NCBI GenBank assembly: GCA_015489555.1
Contig: WFZN01000037.1
Span: 1-21,365 of the forward strand
Reading direction: 5' to 3'
Length of the DNA: 21,365 nucleotides
Origin: Candidatus Dojkabacteria bacterium
GTDB taxonomy: Bacteria > Patescibacteriota > Dojkabacteria > GCA-002793355
Shown: in pieces, positions 6,980 through 13,915 of the stretch
How positions within the stretch are numbered: position 1 is the first letter of the stretch
How the letters are laid out: every line of letters begins with the position of its first letter
Translations under genes and position numbers: made by a program
Notes under the pieces: model-generated
Database searches by the model: none
Seen by the model: the letters and a program-made list of their open reading frames with translations, nothing else
Told to the model about the DNA's origin: nothing

Positions 6980-8134
6980 ATGTATCAAAGAGTTAGCAAA
7001 GGTATATCTGTGATCTTCGGTATTGTAGCTGCCTTGTTTGTATTTTATGTAACGTTAACAAAGGTACTAAATGCACAACAGGCTAATTTAGATAATATAC
7101 CTCCTAATATTACTACTTGTAGCCCCAATTTGGGCAAGTTTATGCCAACTGAGCGTATAGTTTTGCTACCTTTAAATGTAGCAAAGTCATATGGGGATTT
7201 GTTGCCTAATGATCTAAAAGACAGTATTTTATATGAGTATACTTTTATTAAGGGATATAAATATGTGCCGTTTAACGCTATGTTTGTAAAAAATAAGTTG
7301 TTTATGTTCTATTGTGATAAACCTGATTTTATTCTAAATTTTATAGAGGGCAAAGAAAAAGGAGATTACATAGTAGCAATTGATAAGTTAGCTACTGCTG
7401 ACAAAGTGCAACAGCTTATTGATAGATTAAGAGTAAAAAGTGTGGTAGTGGGTAGGGTTGAGTTGGCTTCAGAAGGAAAGGTTAAGGTGAACATTGTAAA
7501 TTGTAGTTTGCCGTTATGTAATAATCTTACAGTTTATCCTGATGGTAGGTTCCCTTTGTATGAGAAAGTAGTTGTTGAGGATGTTAAGTACCCTGCTGTT
7601 GTAACCAATCCTCAAGAGGCTGAGGTTAAGGTTGTTTTGAAAAATCCAGGGGATATTTATCTTCCGGGGGCTGACCTCACGTTACGTGAGGTCAGCCCCG
7701 CCAAAATACCTCAATTTTATAATGAAGCAGAATGGCAAAGCTTAAAGGTAGTAAAGGAATATAAAATAGGGACTTGGGAGCCAAACACTACTAAAGAGTT
7801 TCTCTTTAAAACTGGAAAATATCTGCGTACCCAAAAACGTGGCGGAACATTTATGTTTTATTTAGGAGACAAGCCTTTACCTCAAACACGGTTTTCTGTA
7901 GCAATAGACTTTAAAAAAGGAGAATACGAACTTGGAGTAATTTACTCTGATCAATATAGAGGTATTAATGTGCGGCGTGACCCTGGTTTTAACAGCGAGG
8001 TAGTTTTTAAAATACAGGTTGGAGAGTATGTAATTTGGCATAAACAAGAGGGAGCATGGGTACTAGTAGAAACTGTAGACGGTAGAAAAGGATGGGTGTA
8101 TGCAAGGTTAGTACGTAAGGTGTTAGACGATTAG
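6980..8134 (+). CDS. Secreted or membrane-anchored SH3-domain protein
   Basis: A 384-residue protein with an N-terminal hydrophobic anchor or signal (about 9-30). The large outer part has four cysteines in its N-terminal half. Residues about 200-320 alternate in a pattern like an Ig-type beta sandwich (NPGDIYLPGADLTLREVSP, then a Trp, then a GTW...P...F segment). That is reminiscent of NBR1-like Ig domains in bacterial surface proteins, but it is only a resemblance. The C-terminus (about 320-380) fits a bacterial SH3 (SH3b) domain: GINVRRDPGFNSEVVFKIQ, then WVLVET and GKKGW-like GRKGWVYARLV. Bacterial SH3 domains commonly bind peptidoglycan, and the neighbours are wall enzymes, so an envelope role is inferred. 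A 15-bp perfect hairpin (7667-7699) lies in the Ig-like part. The last 4 bases overlap the convergent gene ending at 8131. Confidence 0.7.
   Translation: MYQRVSKGISVIFGIVAALFVFYVTLTKVLNAQQANLDNIPPNITTCSPNLGKFMPTERIVLLPLNVAKSYGDLLPNDLKDSILYEYTFIKGYKYVPFNAMFVKNKLFMFYCDKPDFILNFIEGKEKGDYIVAIDKLATADKVQQLIDRLRVKSVVVGRVELASEGKVKVNIVNCSLPLCNNLTVYPDGRFPLYEKVVVEDVKYPAVVTNPQEAEVKVVLKNPGDIYLPGADLTLREVSPAKIPQFYNEAEWQSLKVVKEYKIGTWEPNTTKEFLFKTGKYLRTQKRGGTFMFYLGDKPLPQTRFSVAIDFKKGEYELGVIYSDQYRGINVRRDPGFNSEVVFKIQVGEYVIWHKQEGAWVLVETVDGRKGWVYARLVRKVLDD
7667..7699 (+). repeat. 15-bp perfect hairpin inside the coding sequence
   Basis: The arm 7667-7681 (GGGGCTGACCTCACG) is exactly complementary to 7685-7699, leaving the loop TTA. 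The stem is much richer in G/C than the surrounding gene and is read in frame as about 11 residues (ADLTLREVSP and flanks). It has no U-tract and lies mid-gene, so it is not an ordinary terminator. Confidence 0.8.
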
Positions 8135-8571
8135 CTTAAAGAGGTAGTTACTCTTTTGGCTTGACTACGCACAAACTTTGTTAAAGCTTCGCGTTGTACA
8201 ACGCGATATTTAGGGGTTCCTATCCCTAGTACTTCTTTTAACCGTTCTATAGGGTTGGCGGGTTCTACAAATTGAACCGTAGTCTCAGCACCCGGTCTGC
8301 TAATAACTTGTAATCTTGCCCGTCGGGCGCGTAGCCTTGGTTGTGTACAAGGATATGTGGTTATAACTGTTCCATCTGGCAGACATTTAACTTGGAGCGT
8401 TGTTGGGTATCCTGCAGATTGCCAAACCGTGTCATAAAAACCTGGGATCTTCAAAGCTTCCCTTTGGCTAGGCACCACACGAAGTTGGGGGTGCTTGCCT
8501 TTTGGGCCTTTGAAATATACTCTGGCTGGAAACCTAAGGGTTGCTCCCTCGTGTCTTTTAGAATAAGGCAT
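8131..8571 (-). CDS. Small basic protein of unknown function
   Basis: A 146-residue protein I do not recognise. It begins MPYSKRHEGATLRFPARV, has no signal peptide or membrane helix, and is rich in Arg, Lys and Pro. Two cysteines sit 12 positions apart (KCLPDGTVITTYPC), and two arginine-rich patches follow (RLRARRARLQ and a C-terminal VRSQAKRV). The basic character would suit binding nucleic acid or an acidic partner, but no known domain supports this. A good promoter precedes it: TTGACG at 8603-8608, an 18-bp spacer and TAAAAT 7 bases before the ATG, which supports a real gene and this start. Its stop overlaps the convergent SH3-domain gene by 4 bases. The 3D-domain gene upstream on the same strand ends 64 bases away. 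Confidence 0.65.
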   Translation of the reverse strand: MPYSKRHEGATLRFPARVYFKGPKGKHPQLRVVPSQREALKIPGFYDTVWQSAGYPTTLQVKCLPDGTVITTYPCTQPRLRARRARLQVISRPGAETTVQFVEPANPIERLKEVLGIGTPKYRVVQREALTKFVRSQAKRVTTSLS

Positions 8572-8578
8572 TTTACTT

Positions 8579-8608
8579 ATTTTACTATTGGTGTTATCTT
8601 ATCGTCAA
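8579..8608 (-). promoter_or_regulatory. Promoter of the 146-residue protein gene
   Basis: On the minus strand, TTGACG (8608-8603) and TAAAAT (8584-8579) are separated by 18 bp, and the -10 ends 7 bases before the ATG at 8571. This is the best -35/-10 pair in the window and again implies a leaderless transcript. Confidence 0.65.
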
Positions 8609-8635
8609 GTTAGGAAAGTTAAAGCTTACTGACTT

Positions 8636-9478
8636 TTATTGTGCTTTTTCAAAAGATATGTTTACGTATTTGCAATCCACAACGTATACTCTAAGGGTTT
8701 TAACTCCCCATCTTAGGGCTTGGATAGTATTATCCACCGCAATGTCTATTCGTTTGTTTCTTATGTTTCCTCCTGTATCAAGTACTTTGCCAAAGCCGTA
8801 TCCTGGTACGTACAAGCAGGTGTAAAATGGAATCACCCTTGGGTGGGCTGCTATTACACCGCGTTTTAGTTTATATCCAAGAGCTGTTACTGTAGGATTA
8901 CCTGCGCTTGAGTCTTTTGCTATTTCTTCAGCTGAGTAAGCCGTTACTTTAACCTTTAAGCTACGTTGGTAGGGTACAAGTTTATTGTTTACTTTTATAG
9001 CAGATTGTATAACCTTAGGTTCTGGAGCGGTAACTTTAAGTTCATGCGAAATCTGGGCAATAGTAAGTACATCAAATAAGACGTAGGTTTTTATGCTAAA
9101 CATCTTGGTGCCTGGGCGTCCTTGGTTTAATGTTATAAAATACTCTGCGTCTTGGGGTCCTAAGGTTTTTGTTGGCGGGGGAGTTTCTTTTGTAATAACT
9201 TTTTCTTTTATACAAAACGGATAGTTTATGCATGTTTGTTGTCTATTCTTAAGTTGGATGTATATAGGAGAGATTAGGGTGCTCAGTTTTACTGGTTTAG
9301 CGGGCGCTTTCTTTACTGCATGTGGGATGGCAGGTGTTTTAGTGGTAAAAAACAAAAACGTGTGTTTATAACGGGCAATATATATAACCAAGGTTGGTAC
9401 AAAGATTAAAATAAATAGCAAAAAATGGCGTTGGTATTGTCTCTTTTGATACCTATTAAAAGACGGCTTAATTTGCAC
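8636..9478 (-). CDS. 3D-domain cell-wall protein, lytic-transglycosylase-like
   Basis: A 280-residue protein. An N-terminal hydrophobic helix (about 18-34) follows a basic stretch, giving an anchored protein with its body outside the membrane. The C-terminal part (about 172-272) fits the 3D domain (double-psi beta barrel, as in Rpf/MltA-type muralytic proteins): VTAYSAEEI, PTVTALGYKLKRGVIA, VPGYGFGKVLDTGGNI and KRIDIAVD. The DTG and RID aspartates are present. The position usually occupied by Asp in AVDP is His here (IAAHPRVIP), so activity is uncertain. Four cysteines, as two nearby pairs, lie outside the membrane. The start is GTG: it is the only ATG/GTG/TTG start before the upstream in-frame stop, and GGAAAG just upstream is the one Shine-Dalgarno-like sequence in the window. 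It is divergent from uvrD. Confidence 0.75.
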   Translation of the reverse strand: MQIKPSFNRYQKRQYQRHFLLFILIFVPTLVIYIARYKHTFLFFTTKTPAIPHAVKKAPAKPVKLSTLISPIYIQLKNRQQTCINYPFCIKEKVITKETPPPTKTLGPQDAEYFITLNQGRPGTKMFSIKTYVLFDVLTIAQISHELKVTAPEPKVIQSAIKVNNKLVPYQRSLKVKVTAYSAEEIAKDSSAGNPTVTALGYKLKRGVIAAHPRVIPFYTCLYVPGYGFGKVLDTGGNIRNKRIDIAVDNTIQALRWGVKTLRVYVVDCKYVNISFEKAQ

Positions 9479-9498
9479 ATTCTTTCCAACCAGATTAG

Positions 9499-9525
9499 AG
9501 GGGCGATTGTTACTTGGTTGCCCCT
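9499..9525. repeat. Inverted repeat in the divergent intergenic region
   Basis: AGGGGC (9499-9504) and GCCCCT (9520-9525) are perfect 6-bp complements. Four more pairs (G-U and A-U) are possible inward if the plus strand is transcribed. It lies between the GTG start at 9478 and the uvrD -10 at 9553, so it may be a regulator site or part of the 5' leader of the minus-strand gene. Confidence 0.35.
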
Positions 9526-9552
9526 GTTAAGTTCGTTGTTAAGATTGTAGAT

Positions 9553-9558
9553 TATAAT
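9553..9558 (+). promoter_or_regulatory. -10 box of uvrD/pcrA, leaderless spacing
   Basis: TATAAT ends 7 bases before the ATG at 9566. TTGTTA at 9536-9541 is only 11 bp upstream, too close for a standard -35. No Shine-Dalgarno sequence. Confidence 0.6.
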
Positions 9559-9565
9559 AGATTCT

Positions 9566-11569
9566 ATGGCGTTAGATTTCCTGAATAATCTTAATGATCC
9601 TCAAAAAGAGGCGGTGTTAGAAATAGAGCGGCCAGTGCTTATCTTGGCAGGAGCTGGTTCAGGTAAAACCCGTGTAATTACGTATAAAATTGCGTACTTA
9701 GTTTATCGGGGGTATAAACCAGATTCTATTTTAGGGCTTACTTTTACAAAAAAGGCTGCAAACGAGATGAGAGAACGTGCCGCGCGTTTACTAGGACAGC
9801 AAGTACAAGACTTTAACATCTTTTTAGGTACTTTTCATTCGTTTGGGGCAAGGGTATTACGTAAATTTGCTTCTGCTGTTGATCTTTCTCACAATTTTAC
9901 AATTTATGATGAACAAGATCAGTTAAATTTAATAAAGACTATTGTTAAAGAAAAAAATATTGATAATATGCTACAACCGGGGTTGGTGGCTTCTTTAATA
10001 AAAAAAGCAAAGTTAGCCGGTATTTCTTATCAAGAGTACTTGAATCATACTGCGCAGGATCGATTTGACGAGGCCATATACGAGGTTTATAAAGAGTATT
10101 CTCGTAGATTACGTTCCTTAAATGCCGTTGATTTTGCGGATTTATTGTTGTTAACTAAACGTTTGTTAGAGCAAAATCCAAGTATTCGCGAGCATTTGGT
10201 TAATAAATATAGTTATATTTTAGTAGATGAATACCAAGATACAAATCCCTTGCAATATAGTATTGTGTATATGCTAAGTAAAGATCGACAGAAAATTAGC
10301 GTAGTAGGTGATGAGGATCAGTCAATTTATAGTTGGCGTGGGGCTACAGTTGAAAATATTAAAAGATTCCAGCGTGATTTTCCACAACATAGATTGATTA
10401 AGTTGGAGCAAAATTATCGTTCTACCCAGATCATTTTAGATGCTGCCAACAAGGTTATATCTAAAAATCCTAACAGAATACCTAAGAACCTTTGGTCTGC
10501 TAATAAAGAGGCGATTCCAATTAAATTAGTAGCTGTAGAAGATGTGCATAAGCAAGCTCAATTTATAGTAAAAGAAATAAGTTCAAAATTTAGAAATAAC
10601 CTAGGCAACGTTGCTGTACTTTACAGAATGAATCATGAGAGCAGGTTAATTGAAGAGTATTTTTTAAAATTTGGCATACCTTACCGTCTGGTTGGAGGTG
10701 TTAGATTTTATGAGCGCATGGAGATAAAAGATATGTTAGCTTATCTTAAGTTTATGGCTAATCCTTCAGATGAGGTAAGTTTACTACGTATAATTAATGT
10801 TCCGACTCGTGGCATAGGGCCAAAAGCAATAGAAAAATTGCGTGAGCTTGCTACACATAGCCAACTTAGTTTCGCAGAATTTATATATTATGTAAGCCTT
10901 TTAAGTATAGACAAAGATAAAAAGGTTATTTCTAAATTATTAGGTGAGGAGGTTATTAAACGTCTGCAAGATATATATGATAATAATGCGAAATTTAAAA
11001 AGTTTTGGCAGAGTTTTGGGGGTATGATTATGTTGTCACACAGTAATAATGTTACTCCATCAGAGATTATTCAGTATGTACTAAGCAGTCTAAACTACGA
11101 TAAATGGCTAGATAAAATTTCATCTGATGAGGAGGAGCGAGAATCTAGGCGCCAAAACATATATGAGCTTGTATCGCTTACAAAATCAAAGCCATATAAA
11201 GGGCATACTGGGCTGGTAGCATTTTTAGAAGAGATTGCCCTACTTGAAGATACGTCCTCCTTAGAAGATGCGTCAGATACAAACAAGGTAAGTCTGATGA
11301 CAATTCACTCAGCAAAGGGCCTTGAGTTTGAAACAGTATTTATAATAGATGCTCTAGAAGGGGTTTTACCTCACCAAAGATCAATAGAGAGTCCCCAACA
11401 GTTGCAAGAAGAGCGCAGGTTGTTTTATGTAGCCATAACGCGAGCAAAGCGGTACCTTTATATAATTTACCCACAACGTTTTATGTATATGGGAACCTTT
11501 TTAGAAGCTGATCCATCCAGATTCTTAAACGACATGCCCAGCCATGCGGTAGAATACGAAATAGTTTAA
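9566..11569 (+). CDS. pcrA: UvrD/PcrA-family DNA helicase
   Basis: Superfamily 1A 3'-5' ATP-dependent DNA helicase acting in nucleotide-excision repair, mismatch repair or removal of recombination intermediates. Motifs in order: Q-motif LNDPQKEAV (9-17), Walker A GAGSGKT (29-35), motif Ia LTFTKKAANEM, Walker B/motif II DEYQDT (221-226), motif III GDEDQSIYSWRGA (248-260), motif IV EQNYRS, motif V TIHSAKGLEFETVF, and motif VI EERRLFYVAITRAK (from 615). All core motifs are intact. At 667 residues it is a little shorter than typical PcrA/UvrD (about 720), the difference lying mainly in the C-terminal tail. No cysteine occurs in the whole protein. UvrD, PcrA and Rep cannot be separated from motifs alone. 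The frame-disrupted ParB-like gene follows after 19 bases. Confidence 0.92.
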   Translation: MALDFLNNLNDPQKEAVLEIERPVLILAGAGSGKTRVITYKIAYLVYRGYKPDSILGLTFTKKAANEMRERAARLLGQQVQDFNIFLGTFHSFGARVLRKFASAVDLSHNFTIYDEQDQLNLIKTIVKEKNIDNMLQPGLVASLIKKAKLAGISYQEYLNHTAQDRFDEAIYEVYKEYSRRLRSLNAVDFADLLLLTKRLLEQNPSIREHLVNKYSYILVDEYQDTNPLQYSIVYMLSKDRQKISVVGDEDQSIYSWRGATVENIKRFQRDFPQHRLIKLEQNYRSTQIILDAANKVISKNPNRIPKNLWSANKEAIPIKLVAVEDVHKQAQFIVKEISSKFRNNLGNVAVLYRMNHESRLIEEYFLKFGIPYRLVGGVRFYERMEIKDMLAYLKFMANPSDEVSLLRIINVPTRGIGPKAIEKLRELATHSQLSFAEFIYYVSLLSIDKDKKVISKLLGEEVIKRLQDIYDNNAKFKKFWQSFGGMIMLSHSNNVTPSEIIQYVLSSLNYDKWLDKISSDEEERESRRQNIYELVSLTKSKPYKGHTGLVAFLEEIALLEDTSSLEDASDTNKVSLMTIHSAKGLEFETVFIIDALEGVLPHQRSIESPQQLQEERRLFYVAITRAKRYLYIIYPQRFMYMGTFLEADPSRFLNDMPSHAVEYEIV

Positions 11570-11588
11570 GGTAAAACAGGCGTTTACA

Positions 11589-12004
11589 ATGGACATTTTA
11601 AGAAAGTGGGGCCCAAGAAGAACAGAGCTGTCCAATGATCACGAGTCACAAGCCCTGGTGGGGCAGCAGGTTACTATTAACCCAGCTTCTTTACATAACC
11701 GTAAACGACTTTTTACAACTCAAGACTGGATTGATACTACTCGTGTTTTAAACGCGTTAGATGGTAGTGAAAATACCCCCCCCGTGCATGGGTCTATCGT
11801 AACAGTAAAGGAAAGATATGTTACGTAGTTGGTGATGGTAATCATAGAATAGCGATTGCTATACTTAGAGGAGAAGAGATAACCGTAGAAATAGTAGGAG
11901 TATGGGATAGGCCAAGAAGGCCCTATGGCTTTAATAAGATTTTACAGCAAATAAAAGGGATCTTTCCAAATTCTCTAGATATCGGTAGCCCTTTTAATGT
12001 ATAG
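11589..12004 (+). pseudogene. ParB/sulfiredoxin-like domain gene split by a frameshift at a C8 tract
   Basis: The first frame runs from the ATG at 11589 to a TAG at 11826-11828 (79 residues, MDILRKWGPRRTELSNDHES onward). A -1 shift within the C8 tract at 11776-11783 joins it to an open frame ending at TAG 12002-12004. The joined product is about 138 residues. After the shift it reads AWVYRNSKGKICYVVGDGNH and then RIAIAILRGEEITVEIVGVW. The GDGNHR - small hydrophobic helix - G - EITVEIVG pattern resembles the ParB/Srx-like nucleotide-binding fold (DGxHR motif). Target unknown. The reading could reflect a real pseudogene, a one-base sequencing or assembly loss in the homopolymer (C9 restores the frame), phase variation, or programmed -1 frameshifting, since C-CCC-CCC is in the right phase. 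It lies 19 bases after uvrD and is probably co-transcribed with it. No Shine-Dalgarno sequence is seen. Confidence 0.65.
11776..11783 (+). repeat. C8 homopolymer at the frameshift point
   Basis: Eight consecutive C residues in an AT-rich region, exactly where the reading frame must change to join the two halves of the ParB-like gene. One extra C would give one continuous frame. Confidence 0.85.
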
Positions 12005-12029
12005 CAATATATAGCTAGGTTAATTCTGT

Positions 12030-12061
12030 TATAATCACATAAACTGTCAATCTAATATAAT
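12030..12061 (+). promoter_or_regulatory. Two candidate -10 boxes upstream of nusA
   Basis: TATAAT occurs at 12030-12035 and again at 12056-12061. The first is preceded by TGT, an extended -10 (TGnTATAAT), and would give a leader of about 32 bases. The second would give a leader of about 6 bases. Neither has a good -35, and no Shine-Dalgarno sequence precedes the ATG at 12074. Confidence 0.5.
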
Positions 12062-12073
12062 TTATTTTTCATT

Positions 12074-13126
12074 ATGGATACTGCTAACCTGGTTGATATT
12101 GTAAATCAAATAGCTGTTGAGCGCGGAATAAACGCAGATGATGTATTTAGCGCATTAAAACGTGCATTAAAAGAGGCTTATTTACGTGAGTATCCTGGTA
12201 CAAATGTAGAGGTAGAAATTAATAAAAATGCTGGAGAAATATACTTTGTTGTACGTAAAACCGTAGTTAAAGAGGTAAAAGATAAAAATAAGGAGATCTC
12301 ACTTAGTGACGCGCGCAGGTATGATCCATCAATAGAAGAAGGTATAGTATTAGAATTAACACAGCGAATAGGGATTCTTGGGCGTATAGCTGCCCAGACT
12401 GCCAAGCGTGTTATTATGCGTGTTTTGCGTGATGCTCAACTTAAAGCAATTGTTGAATACTATAAGCAGTGGCTTGGTAAAGTTGTTAGTGGTAAGGTTA
12501 TAAAGGTAACAAAGGACCGAATCATTGTTGAACTAGAAAAAGGGAATGCGGAGCTACCAAAAGAAGAACAAGTGGAAAAGGAGTTTTACGAAATAGGCAA
12601 GCGTTATAAATTCCTTGTAAAAGAACTTATAAATGAGGAGTTCAACCGCAGGGTTATCTTGTCCAGAAAGGATCCAGAATTCCTACGGGCTTTGTTTGAG
12701 CTTGAGGTACCGGAGTTAAAGGGGGGACAGGTAGAGATTTTTAAGATTGCACGTATTCCGGGGATACGTGCAAAAGTGGCTGTGCGTTCTTTAGACAAAG
12801 ACTTAGATCCTGTTGGTACATTTGTTGGGCCTAAGGGCGCTCGTATTACGGCGATAATGGATGAATTGCAGGGGGAGAAGGTAGATATTGTTGGCTGGGA
12901 TTTGGATCCTATTGAGTTTATCAAAAAAGCTTTTTCGCCAGCTACTGTTGTTTCTGTAGAAATTGACGAAAAGAAAAAACGCGCAACAGTAAAGGTTGGT
13001 AAGGAGCAATATGCTATAGCTTTAGGGAAAGAAGGGACAAATGTCAAATTGGTAAGTGAGCTAACCGGGTATGAGATTGACTTAGAAGAGACAAAAGACA
13101 ATGCGGGAAGCTCGAAAGAGGCCTAG
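12074..13126 (+). CDS. nusA: Transcription termination/antitermination factor NusA
   Basis: Binds RNA polymerase and nascent RNA and modulates pausing, termination and antitermination. Domain order is complete for the core. The N-terminal polymerase-binding domain (1 to about 125) begins with the family-typical VDIVNQIAVERGI and VFSALKRALKEAY. An S1 domain follows (about 134-200, GKVVSGKVIKVTKDRIIVEL). KH1 (about 226-295) contains RIPGIRAKVAV and the GPKGARI loop, and KH2 (about 300-345) has the loop GKEGTNV. It ends shortly after KH2, so it lacks the acidic C-terminal repeats of E. coli NusA, as in many bacteria. No cysteine. Here it is separated from infB by ppa and an MFS gene instead of being in the common nusA-infB operon. 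Confidence 0.95.
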   Translation: MDTANLVDIVNQIAVERGINADDVFSALKRALKEAYLREYPGTNVEVEINKNAGEIYFVVRKTVVKEVKDKNKEISLSDARRYDPSIEEGIVLELTQRIGILGRIAAQTAKRVIMRVLRDAQLKAIVEYYKQWLGKVVSGKVIKVTKDRIIVELEKGNAELPKEEQVEKEFYEIGKRYKFLVKELINEEFNRRVILSRKDPEFLRALFELEVPELKGGQVEIFKIARIPGIRAKVAVRSLDKDLDPVGTFVGPKGARITAIMDELQGEKVDIVGWDLDPIEFIKKAFSPATVVSVEIDEKKKRATVKVGKEQYAIALGKEGTNVKLVSELTGYEIDLEETKDNAGSSKEA

Positions 13127-13150
13127 TTTTAGAGCTTTCCTATGGGGTTT

Positions 13151-13257
13151 GGGCGTGGGGCGAAACGGAGTTGTTTAAAGTTGTTGCCAGAGAGACAATA
13201 GATATTTGGAATGCACATTATGCGGAGCCTGAAAACTTGCTGTTTCGCCCCACGCCC
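13151..13257. repeat. 107-bp unit bounded by a perfect 16-bp inverted repeat
   Basis: GGGCGTGGGGCGAAAC at 13151-13166 is the exact reverse complement of 13242-13257, with 75 bases between. Pairing extends inward by a G-T wobble and a G-C. The arms are very GC-rich while the interior is ordinary. The unit fills most of the 188-bp nusA-ppa gap. A 15/16 match to one arm occurs at 60-75. It could be a non-autonomous mobile repeat (MITE-like), a recombination site or a long-range RNA stem. No flanking target-site duplication was found by eye. Confidence 0.75.
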
Positions 13258-13274
13258 GTACAAACATTCTGGTT

Positions 13275-13280
13275 TATAAT
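13275..13280 (+). promoter_or_regulatory. Candidate -10 box for ppa
   Basis: TATAAT ends 34 bases before the ATG at 13315, implying a leader of about 28 bases. The weaker hexamer TATAAG at 13297-13302 ends 12 bases before the ATG and is an alternative. No Shine-Dalgarno sequence. Confidence 0.45.
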
Positions 13281-13314
13281 ACAGTAATTAAACTAATATA
13301 AGATTTGGTATAAG

Positions 13315-13839
13315 ATGCAAGTAAAAAACATTGTGCCAGGTAAAAACCCACCTGAAGATATTTATGTAGTAATTGAGATACCTCAACACAGTAATATTAA
13401 ATACGAACTAGATAAAGAAAGCGGAGCAATATTTGTAGATCGCGTGTTATTTACTCCAATGGCTTATCCGTTCAATTACGGGTTTATTCCAAATACTCTT
13501 GATTTAGATGGAGACCCTCTAGATGTACTAGTAATTACAACCTGGGCAGCAGTACCAGGGAGTGTAATTCGCGTACGCCCCATAGGAATGCTTGATTTTG
13601 AAGACGAAAGTGGAGGAGATGCAAAAGTGTTAGCGGTTCCGCACGAAAAAATAGACCCAACCTTCAAAGACGTAAAAGACTATAGAGATTTACCACAGAT
13701 TTATCTTGACCGCATAAAACACTTTTTTGAACATTACAAAGATCTAGAACCTGGCAAATGGGTTAAAGCTAAAGAATGGTATGGGTTAGAGGAAACCTAC
13801 AAGCGTATTACGGAGGCAATAGAACGGTATAGTAAGTAG
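13315..13839 (+). CDS. ppa: Inorganic pyrophosphatase (family I)
   Basis: Hydrolyses pyrophosphate to two phosphates in the cytoplasm, pulling tRNA charging and nucleic acid synthesis forward. The protein is 174 residues, almost the length of the E. coli enzyme. The metal-binding signature [11 protein letters not shown] gives D65, D67 and D70. D102 in GGDAKVLAV is the fourth conserved aspartate, and these fall at the same numbers as in the E. coli protein. The active-site strands [20 protein letters not shown] and the C-terminal [10 protein letters not shown] are also typical. No cysteine. It stands alone between nusA and the convergent MFS gene. Confidence 0.96.
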   Translation: MQVKNIVPGKNPPEDIYVVIEIPQHSNIKYELDKESGAIFVDRVLFTPMAYPFNYGFIPNTLDLDGDPLDVLVITTWAAVPGSVIRVRPIGMLDFEDESGGDAKVLAVPHEKIDPTFKDVKDYRDLPQIYLDRIKHFFEHYKDLEPGKWVKAKEWYGLEETYKRITEAIERYSK

Positions 13840-13915
13840 TGGGTTAAAAACAAAATGTTATAGGAACTACTAAATACGTGGGGAGTGGATATGCGTATGT
13901 TGGGTTATGCTTTAA

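Noticed and set aside
9478..9480. ATG at 9480 on the minus strand as the start of the 3D-domain gene
   Set aside because: It is in another frame; only the GTG at 9478 opens the long frame.
11829..12004. Independent small gene downstream of the 79-codon frame
   Set aside because: Its reading frame continues the ParB-like fold upstream without a start codon of its own, so a split gene explains it better.
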